64,000 nucleotides of DNA, taken from assembly GCF_024464185.1 (NCBI RefSeq), contig NZ_JANHAU010000005.1, forward strand, positions 186,001 through 250,000, in the 5' to 3' direction. Of the stretch, positions 58,738 through 64,000 are shown one piece after another. Position 1 is the stretch's first letter. Every line of letters starts with the position of its first letter. The notes under the pieces were generated by a model, which saw only the letters and a list, made by a program, of their open reading frames with translations, searched no databases and was not told the DNA's origin. The DNA is from Haloarchaeobius salinus (GTDB taxonomy: Archaea; Halobacteriota; Halobacteria; Halobacteriales; Natrialbaceae). A program made the translations under genes and the position numbers.

Positions 58738-58917
58738 TCACTGTCGGGGACCGCTCCCCAGCCCGTCCATCAGCTCGCTCACCGTGGTACACTCCGAGCA
58801 GCGGTGGAGCGTCCCCTCGTTGTCTCCGAAGACCCGGACGAAGCTGGCGGAGACGTGCGTCCCGCAGTTCTCGCAGGTCGTCTGGTCGGTGCCTTCGTCG
58901 GGATGGACGTGTTCCAT
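58738..58917 (-). CDS. DUF7563-type zinc-ribbon protein
   Basis: A 59-residue protein. Two cysteine pairs (CENCGTHVS and CSECTT), 22 residues apart, form a zinc ribbon, and the phrase VSASFVRVFGDNEGTLHRCS matches the haloarchaeal DUF7563 group. Its start is head-to-head with the winged-helix gene. A TAACAA box 32-37 bp upstream on the minus strand supports transcription from this ATG. The partner or target is unknown. Confidence 0.78.
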   Translation of the reverse strand: MEHVHPDEGTDQTTCENCGTHVSASFVRVFGDNEGTLHRCSECTTVSELMDGLGSGPRQ

Positions 58918-58945
58918 GGCTCGAGTACTCCGAGACGGGCTCCGC

Positions 58946-58955
58946 GCTTTGTTAT
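58946..58955 (-). promoter_or_regulatory. TAACAA promoter box (ATAACAAAGC)
   Basis: On the minus strand TAACAA lies 32-37 bp before the DUF7563 ATG, within the 61-bp gap shared with the divergent winged-helix gene. Confidence 0.6.
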
Positions 58956-58978
58956 CCGAGCACTACGAGGTGGTCGGC

Positions 58979-59257
58979 GTGAGCGACGAGTGGAACGACA
59001 TCGGTTTCGTCATCAGCTCGAACTACCGCGTGACGGTGCTTCGACGGCTCGACGAGGGGCCCGCGACGCCCTCGCAGATCGCGGGAGAGTGGGACGTCGC
59101 CATCACGCACGTCTCGCGGGCGTTGAACGAGCTGCGTGACCGCGACCTCGTGGAGCTGCTGGTGCCGGAGAACCGGCGCAAGGGCCGGGTCTACGGTATC
59201 ACCGAGAAAGGGGAGCGTATCTGGGAGCAGATCGAGGCACAGAACCTCGTCGAGTGA
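58979..59257 (+). CDS. winged-helix transcription regulator (PhiH1 repressor-like)
   Basis: A 92-residue DNA-binding protein. SDEWNDIGFVISSNYRVTVL is the conserved start, ATPSQIAGEWDVAITHVSRA the helix-turn-helix, and RRKGRVYGITEKGERIWEQI the wing. The likely start is GTG (VSDEWNDIG), since family members begin here and GAGGTGG lies a few bases before it; an ATG 21 codons upstream would overlap the divergent DUF7563 gene. It may control that gene and itself through the shared 61-bp gap. It is convergent with a 40-residue protein 1 bp away. Confidence 0.83.
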   Translation: MSDEWNDIGFVISSNYRVTVLRRLDEGPATPSQIAGEWDVAITHVSRALNELRDRDLVELLVPENRRKGRVYGITEKGERIWEQIEAQNLVE

Positions 59258-59258
59258 C

Positions 59259-59381
59259 TCAGTCGGCCTCGACTTCCTCGTCGGCCTCTGGCAGTAACTG
59301 TTCGGGTTGGCGCTCGTATGCCGGGGTTTTCGCGAAGCGTTCGATCCGCCGCCAGTCGTCCTCGGACAGTTGTCCGGACAT
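59259..59381 (-). CDS. small conserved haloarchaeal protein (40 residues)
   Basis: The product starts MSGQLSEDDWRRIERFAKTP and continues AYERQPEQLLPEADEE. This D/E-W-x-R-I-x-x-FA-x-x-P-x-(Y/H)-x-R-x-PEQL pattern is one I recall from short haloarchaeal proteins near winged-helix genes. It ends 1 bp from the convergent regulator. A TTACTATT element about 30-40 bp upstream is a plausible promoter. Function unknown. Confidence 0.6.
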   Translation of the reverse strand: MSGQLSEDDWRRIERFAKTPAYERQPEQLLPEADEEVEAD

Positions 59382-59627
59382 ACTCGATGGGACCGCGGAC
59401 CGGGGAATAGTAATGGTGCACGTACGAGACCGTGTGATACGACAGCACTGCACTACCCGGCCGAAGGCACTGAACTACTGTTACACAGAGAGTGCCGACT
59501 CGACTGGAAGCAGTTGCTTAGGATACCGGCAGCACGGTCGCTGCGGGGGCAGAGACCGCTTACACGGACTATGCGCCGTATAGTTATCAGTGCCACATCC
59601 GAGTAGCCAGACGAGTCACGCACCAGC

Positions 59628-60506
59628 ATGGAGCGAGGGAACGCACTGAGCGTCGGGCTCGCCGTCTGTCTGCTGTTCGCACTCGGCGCGAGTTCGAACG
59701 CGCTCGGCGACGCCGTGACGACGGAACCGGACGAGGTGATCGACGTCGACTACTCCTCGCTGCCGTTCAGCGAGGACGACGCGGGCGAGCTGCGCGACGC
59801 GGTGACTGGCGAGAACGAGGGCGGCCCGAGCACCGATGAGGGGACCACCGGACAGCGGGTCGTCCCCGACGACGAAGGCGAGCAGGGCTCGGTCGACCCG
59901 GAGAGCGGGGAGACGGGCGACGCCCAGCAGCTGGTTGACGGCGATGGCGACGAGCGTCGCGACGTCCCCCGTGATATGGGCGGTGACCCGCAGGACGAAG
60001 CCGGTGCCGACCCGGACGTCGACGGCGAGCAGGAGGCACCCGGTGAACAACAGGGACAGGGGTCGACACCGAGCGCGCCGGAGCAGTCGCTGCTCGACCG
60101 GCTCCTCGCGCTGCTCGGCCGGCTGTTGCCGCTCGTGTTGCTCCTCGGCGCGCTCGCGCTCCTGTACCTGGTCCGTCACCGGCTCATCGGCCTGTTCGAC
60201 GGTCGGGACACCGAACGCACCGCACAGTCCGAGTCGGTCACCTACGTGGCCGATCCGGAGGACGAGGTGAGCGCGGCCTGGTACGAGATGATCCGCACGC
60301 TCGGTCTCGACCAGAACGTCTCGAAGACGCCCCGCGAGTGCGAGCAGGCCGCGCGAGCCGCCGGGGCGGACCCGTCGCTCGCCCGGACGCTCACGGACCT
60401 CTACGAGCAGGTCCGGTACGCGGGCCAGCCCGTCACGCCGGAGCGGTCCCGCCGGGCCCGTGAGACTGTCGATGAGTTCAAGCGCCAGTACGGGGGTGCC
60501 ACGTGA
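59628..60506 (+). CDS. DUF4129-domain membrane protein
   Basis: A 292-residue protein. An N-terminal hydrophobic segment (ALSVGLAVCLLFALGASSNA) may be a signal or helix. A long acidic extracytoplasmic segment of about 120 residues follows, then a membrane helix (LLPLVLLLGALALLYLVRHR). The cytoplasmic DUF4129 domain ends the protein (VSAAWYEMIRTLGLDQNVSK, TPRECEQAARAAGAD, ETVDEFKRQYGG). DUF4129 proteins often accompany MoxR ATPases and DUF58 proteins and are fused to transglutaminase-like enzymes elsewhere. It is the first gene of a four-gene operon, overlapping the next gene by 4 bp. Confidence 0.88.
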   Translation: MERGNALSVGLAVCLLFALGASSNALGDAVTTEPDEVIDVDYSSLPFSEDDAGELRDAVTGENEGGPSTDEGTTGQRVVPDDEGEQGSVDPESGETGDAQQLVDGDGDERRDVPRDMGGDPQDEAGADPDVDGEQEAPGEQQGQGSTPSAPEQSLLDRLLALLGRLLPLVLLLGALALLYLVRHRLIGLFDGRDTERTAQSESVTYVADPEDEVSAAWYEMIRTLGLDQNVSKTPRECEQAARAAGADPSLARTLTDLYEQVRYAGQPVTPERSRRARETVDEFKRQYGGAT

Positions 60507-61162
60507 AGCTCCGACGGGCGGGCCTCGGACTGGTCGGCATCGCCGCAATCGCGGGCTTCCTGCTGACGCAGGGCGACATCGCGAACCTGCTCCCGGTCGA
60601 TGTGGCCGTCGACATGCTCGGCAACGACTACCTCGTCGTCGCCGTGGTCGCGGCCACGGGCTTCGGGCTCGCGCTCCTGCTCGTCGCCTCCGGCCGTCCC
60701 GGGAACGTCGACGAGGTGACCACGCCCGACCCGGAGCGGGCCATCTCGCTGCCGGTCCCCGGGGACGACTTCGACGCCGCGATGGGGAGCCGCCTCGCCC
60801 TGCTCCCCCTCGTCGGTGGAACGGACCGGGCAGCGATACGCGAGCGGCTCCACAGCGACCTCGTGCACTGGCTGATGCGGTCGGAGAACTGCAGCCGGTC
60901 CGAGGCGGAGCTGCGCGTCGCGACCGGGGACTGGACGGACGACCACTACGCGGCGCTGTTCCTGGCGGACGGCACGCGACGGCGGGACAGGGTGAGCGCG
61001 GTACTCCGGTCGTGGCTCAGGCTCCGGCCGTGGGTACAGGTCGGTGCCCACCGGACCGCCCGCGCGCTGGTCGACGCCAGCGAGGCGGTCGGGTCGACCG
61101 CCGAGCAGCGGGCTGGTTCCGACACCGCTGGCCGCCAGCAGTCCGGGGTGGGTCGTTCGTGA
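60503..61162 (+). CDS. DUF7269-type membrane protein
   Basis: A 219-residue protein with two N-terminal membrane helices (LGLVGIAAIAGFLLTQ and YLVVAVVAATGFGLALLLVA) and a soluble C-terminal part (ERLHSDLVHWLMRSENCSRS, EAELRVATGDWTDD). It always appears between the DUF4129 and DUF58 genes in haloarchaea, as far as I recall. It starts with GTG inside the end of the DUF4129 gene, and overlaps the DUF58 gene by 4 bp. The role is unknown but probably structural in the MoxR-linked complex. Confidence 0.83.
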   Translation: MKLRRAGLGLVGIAAIAGFLLTQGDIANLLPVDVAVDMLGNDYLVVAVVAATGFGLALLLVASGRPGNVDEVTTPDPERAISLPVPGDDFDAAMGSRLALLPLVGGTDRAAIRERLHSDLVHWLMRSENCSRSEAELRVATGDWTDDHYAALFLADGTRRRDRVSAVLRSWLRLRPWVQVGAHRTARALVDASEAVGSTAEQRAGSDTAGRQQSGVGRS

Positions 61163-62418
61163 GCCAGTTCGAGGATACGAACCGCTGGCGTGGCGTGCTC
61201 GTGTTCTCCGCGCTGGCGCTCGTCGTCGGTCTGGCGGCACAGCGGGCGTCCCTCCTCGTCCTCGCGGCGGTCGGCGTCGTCTACGCGGTCTACCCGGCGG
61301 TGAGTCCCGCGTGGGAGCCCGTGCTGTCCGTCGAACGCCGGCTGAGCGAGACCACACCGAAGAACGGCGAGTACGTCGAGGTGGAGACGACGGTCCGGAA
61401 CGACGGCGACCGGCCGCTGTTCGACCTCCGGTTCGTCGACGGCGTCCCGCCGGCGCTCTCCGTCGTCGCGGACTCGCCCCGGCGCGGTGCGGTGTTACGT
61501 CCCGGGGCCGAGGCGACGTTCTCCTACACCGTCGAGGCCAAGCGGGGCAAGCACCGGTTCCAGCCGGCGACGGCCGTCGTCAGGGACCTCAGCGGCGAGC
61601 ACGAGCTGGAGACGACGGTGGTCGGCGAGACCGAGATCGACTGCACCGCGGACCTCGAATCGTCGCCGCTGCGCCCCCAGACACTCGACTACGTCGGGCG
61701 CGTGCTCTCGGCACAGGTCGGACAGGGGATCGAGTTCGACCGGACCCGCGAGTACAAACACGGCGACGCGAAGAACCGGGTGGACTGGAAGCGCTACGCG
61801 CGGACGAACGAGCTGGCCACCATCGAGTTCAGGACCGAGCGCTCGGTGAACGTCGTCGTGCTCGTCGACGCCCGTTCGAGTGCGTACCACGCCACGAACG
61901 ACGACATCCACGCCGTCGGGCTCTGTGTCTCCGCCGCCGAGCAGCTGCTCGTCCAGCTGCTCGGCGACCGCAACCAGGCCGGCGTCGCGGCGTTCGGCAG
62001 GGAGTTCTGCTGGGTCCCGACCGGCAACGGCCGGGAGCACCTCGTCCGGACCCAGCAGGCGCTCGCGACGCACCCGGCGTTCCACCCGGTGCCGCCGTCG
62101 AACGACGACGACCAGGACCGACAGTTCCAGACGCTGCGCGAGCGGTTGCCCGACGGCGCACAGCTCATCCTGCTCTCGCCGCTCTGTGACGACTGGATCG
62201 TCACGACCGTACGCCGGCTGGACGCCTACGGCTATCCGGTGAGCGTCGTCAGCCCGGACGTGGTGCAGACCGACTCGCTCGGCCGGCAGCTCGCGGCCAT
62301 CGAGCGGTCGAACCGCGTCACGATGCTGCGAGCCGGCGACATACCGGTCGTCGAGTGGGACCCCGAGGTGCCCCTCGGTCGCTCGGTGGCCGCGACCCAG
62401 ACGAGGTGGCTGTCGTGA
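61159..62418 (+). CDS. DUF58 protein with von Willebrand A-like domain
   Basis: A 419-residue protein. Two membrane helices near the N-terminus (VLVFSALALVVGLAAQRASL and LVLAAVGVVYAVYP) precede a beta-sandwich (VEVETTVRNDGDRPLFDLRF). The DUF58 core is FDRTREYKHGDAKNRVDWKR, followed by a VWA-type part with VVLVDARSSAYHA, which retains D-x-S-x-S poorly (DARSS) and so may bind metal differently. DUF58 proteins act with MoxR ATPases in envelope-stress or complex assembly. It starts with GTG in a GTGA overlap, and overlaps the next gene by 4 bp. Confidence 0.88.
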   Translation: MSQFEDTNRWRGVLVFSALALVVGLAAQRASLLVLAAVGVVYAVYPAVSPAWEPVLSVERRLSETTPKNGEYVEVETTVRNDGDRPLFDLRFVDGVPPALSVVADSPRRGAVLRPGAEATFSYTVEAKRGKHRFQPATAVVRDLSGEHELETTVVGETEIDCTADLESSPLRPQTLDYVGRVLSAQVGQGIEFDRTREYKHGDAKNRVDWKRYARTNELATIEFRTERSVNVVVLVDARSSAYHATNDDIHAVGLCVSAAEQLLVQLLGDRNQAGVAAFGREFCWVPTGNGREHLVRTQQALATHPAFHPVPPSNDDDQDRQFQTLRERLPDGAQLILLSPLCDDWIVTTVRRLDAYGYPVSVVSPDVVQTDSLGRQLAAIERSNRVTMLRAGDIPVVEWDPEVPLGRSVAATQTRWLS

Positions 62419-63110
62419 ACAACGCCGTGACCGTCTCGAAGCGCCCCGCGTGGGTGAGCAGTCTGCTCGCCGTGCTGGTCGTGGCCTACGCGGTGTCGCT
62501 GGTCGGCCACGAATCCGTCGTCGGTACCGGGCTCGCCGTCGAGATAGCCGGGCTCGTCGTCGTGGCGCTCGGGGCGTCGCTCGCGCGACGTGGCTGGCGG
62601 GTCTTCGGGTTCGTCGTCGCTGCCGCCGGGCTCGTCGTGGCCGTCGGGGGCATCGGCTACGCGCTCGCCTCGCTCGGACGTCCGCCGGCCTTCCTCGACG
62701 TCCTCCCCGGTCTCGTCGGCGTCGTCCTGGTCGGACTGGCGCTCGCACCCATCCGTGGGACGGGCTCGCGGTGGTCGCTCCGCATCGGGGTCGGGCTGGC
62801 GTTCGTCGCCGTGCTCGCGAGCTCGGTCCTCCAGGAGACGACCGGGACGGAGCAGGTGCTCGCTGGCACGCTCTGCATCGTCGCGTGGGACCTCGGCGAG
62901 AACGCGATCTCGGTCGGGACGCAGCTCGGCCGTCGGGCGCGGACCTGGAGCATCGAGGCGATGCACGGGGTCGCGACGCTCGTGGTCGCGTGGGTCGCCA
63001 TCCGACTCAGCAGGGAGGTCGCCGGGATCCAGGCTCCCGAGGCCACGCTCCCGTCGCTCGTCCTGCTGGTCCTCGCCGTCCTCGTGCTGACGGCTGCGCT
63101 CCACGACTGA
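62415..63110 (+). CDS. DUF7519-type membrane protein
   Basis: A 231-residue protein with about six membrane helices (LLAVLVVAYAVSLVG, VEIAGLVVVALGASLA, FGFVVAAAGLVVAVGGIGYA, VGVVLVGLALAPI, and two at the C-terminus). AWDLGENAISVGTQLGRRAR in the centre is the most conserved cytoplasmic part. It starts with GTG in a GTGA overlap with the DUF58 gene. It is the last gene of the operon; 14 bp separate it from the end of the convergent MoxR gene. Confidence 0.82.
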   Translation: MNNAVTVSKRPAWVSSLLAVLVVAYAVSLVGHESVVGTGLAVEIAGLVVVALGASLARRGWRVFGFVVAAAGLVVAVGGIGYALASLGRPPAFLDVLPGLVGVVLVGLALAPIRGTGSRWSLRIGVGLAFVAVLASSVLQETTGTEQVLAGTLCIVAWDLGENAISVGTQLGRRARTWSIEAMHGVATLVVAWVAIRLSREVAGIQAPEATLPSLVLLVLAVLVLTAALHD

Positions 63111-63124
63111 AACAGAACGGGGCG

Positions 63125-64000
63125 CTACTGCTGCTGTGTCTTCACGGTCCGGTTGACGGTCGGGACGCCGACCTCCTCGAACACGTCCTCGACCACGTCG
63201 TACTTCTTCACGTTGTCGACCATGGCGTCGGGGGTGAGCATGATCCGGTGGGCGAGCACCGCCTGCCCGAGGGTCTTCACGTCGTCGGGAACGACGTACC
63301 CCCGTCCGTCGAGGACCGCGTACGCCCTGACCGCCTCGAAGAGCCGTTGGCAGCCACGCGGCGACACGCCGACCTCGACCCGCCTGTCGTCCCGCGTCGC
63401 GTGCACGATGTCGACGATGTACTCCTTGAGGTCGGGGTCGATGCGGACCGTCTCGGGCACCTCCCGGAGCGCCGGCACGTCTGCGGCGTCGACCACGCAG
63501 TCGACCTCCGGGAGGGGCGTCGACCGTGCTTCGCGGCGGTTCAGCAGCTCCAGTTCGCCCTCCCTGCCGGGGTAGCCGAGGCTCTGCTTGACGAGGAAGC
63601 GGTCCTTCTGGGCCTCCGGCAGCGAGAACGTCCCCTGGCCCTGTTCGACGGGGTTCTGCGTCGCGATGACGAAGAAGGGCGTCGGCAGCTCGTGGGTCTC
63701 GCCGTCGACGGTGACCTGCTTCTCGTCCATCGCCTCCAGCAGCGCGGCCTGGGTCTTCGGCGAGGCACGGTTGATCTCGTCGGCGAGCACGACGTTGGCG
63801 AAGATGGGTCCCTCGCTGAACTCGAAGTCACGCGCCTGCTCGTTGAAGATGGAGGTCCCCGTCACGTCGGAGGGGAGCAGGTCGGGGGTGAACTGGATGC
63901 GGTTGAACGAGAGCCCCAGCGCGTTCGCGAAGCTGCGCGCGGTGAGGGTCTTCCCCGTCCCCGGCACGTCCTCCAGCAGCACGTGTCCCCGCGCGAACAG
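63125..64000 (-). CDS. MoxR-family AAA+ ATPase, partial (N-terminus beyond right edge)
   Basis: The visible 291 residues start within LFARGHVLLEDVPGTGKTLT (Walker A) and include FSEGPIFANVVLADEINRAS (Walker B), AALLEAMDEKQVTVDGETHE, PFFVIATQNPVEQGQGTFSL (sensor 1) and VGVSPRGCQRLFEAVRAYAV (lid). Only about 30-40 N-terminal residues should be missing. MoxR ATPases work as chaperones for the DUF58/VWA proteins. In most haloarchaea I know of, moxR is the first gene of the same operon, but here it is convergent with the DUF58 operon. Confidence 0.95.
   Translation of the reverse strand: MFARGHVLLEDVPGTGKTLTARSFANALGLSFNRIQFTPDLLPSDVTGTSIFNEQARDFEFSEGPIFANVVLADEINRASPKTQAALLEAMDEKQVTVDGETHELPTPFFVIATQNPVEQGQGTFSLPEAQKDRFLVKQSLGYPGREGELELLNRREARSTPLPEVDCVVDAADVPALREVPETVRIDPDLKEYIVDIVHATRDDRRVEVGVSPRGCQRLFEAVRAYAVLDGRGYVVPDDVKTLGQAVLAHRIMLTPDAMVDNVKKYDVVEDVFEEVGVPTVNRTVKTQQQ

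Overview
The window comes from a halophilic archaeon (class Halobacteria). The DNA is GC-rich, the predicted proteins are strongly acidic, and many families are typical of haloarchaea: HalOD1, DUF7344, HTH_63-like and HTH_10 regulators, CPxCG zinc ribbons, Tat-dependent secreted proteins, an Orc1/Cdc6 with ORB repeats, and the DUF58/DUF4129/DUF7269/DUF7519 set. The genus cannot be fixed from this sequence. No rRNA, tRNA, CRISPR array, transposase or integrase was found.

Layout. 0-9 kb: the start of a urease operon (ureB, ureC, cut by the left edge) divergent from a NicO-type nickel permease, then metabolic and regulatory singletons (MBL hydrolase, DUF4097 lipoprotein, HxlR regulator, CoA-disulfide-reductase-like flavoprotein, HAD hydrolase, tandem UspA). 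9-13 kb: a replication origin, made of orc1/cdc6, an AT-rich unwinding region and ten origin-recognition-box repeats. 13-24 kb: small zinc-ribbon and membrane proteins, an alkaline-phosphatase-superfamily/FemAB-like pair, a Tat-exported beta-helix surface protein, a BKACE lyase, and HTH_10 and HalOD1 regulators. 24-55 kb: a large surface-glycan (exopolysaccharide, lipopolysaccharide-like or S-layer glycan) locus. 55-64 kb: two DUF7344 regulators flanking glmS, small zinc-ribbon and winged-helix genes, and a DUF4129-DUF7269-DUF58-DUF7519 operon convergent with a MoxR ATPase gene cut by the right edge.

How the genes work together. In the glycan locus, a four-gene block (acyltransferase, DegT aminotransferase, Gfo dehydrogenase, nucleotide-sugar dehydrogenase) matches the WbpD/E/B/A logic for making a UDP-2,3-diacetamido-2,3-dideoxy-uronic acid. 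A second acyltransferase/Gfo/DegT set, a nucleotidyltransferase, an epimerase and a third Gfo enzyme would supply further sugars, and GlmS supplies glucosamine-6-phosphate. GT2, GT4 and DUF354 proteins would assemble the glycan, an RfbX-like flippase would export it, and a 635-residue membrane protein may polymerise or transfer it. Several NodB-like deacetylases, FemAB/GNAT-like acyl transferases and two alkaline-phosphatase-superfamily proteins would decorate it. All of these roles are inferred from family and context.

Most notable signals: (1) a near-invariant TAACAA box, usually preceded by A or G, about 26-37 bp upstream of at least nine start codons in the glycan half of the window, which looks like a variant TATA element shared by a regulon; (2) the ORB-rich origin, with a pair of near-identical palindromes around it; (3) short upstream ORFs whose stops overlap the start codons of two glycan operons and of glmS; (4) a diiron/MBL protein of the CMP-Neu5Ac-hydroxylase type without a Rieske domain, convergent with a flavin reductase.
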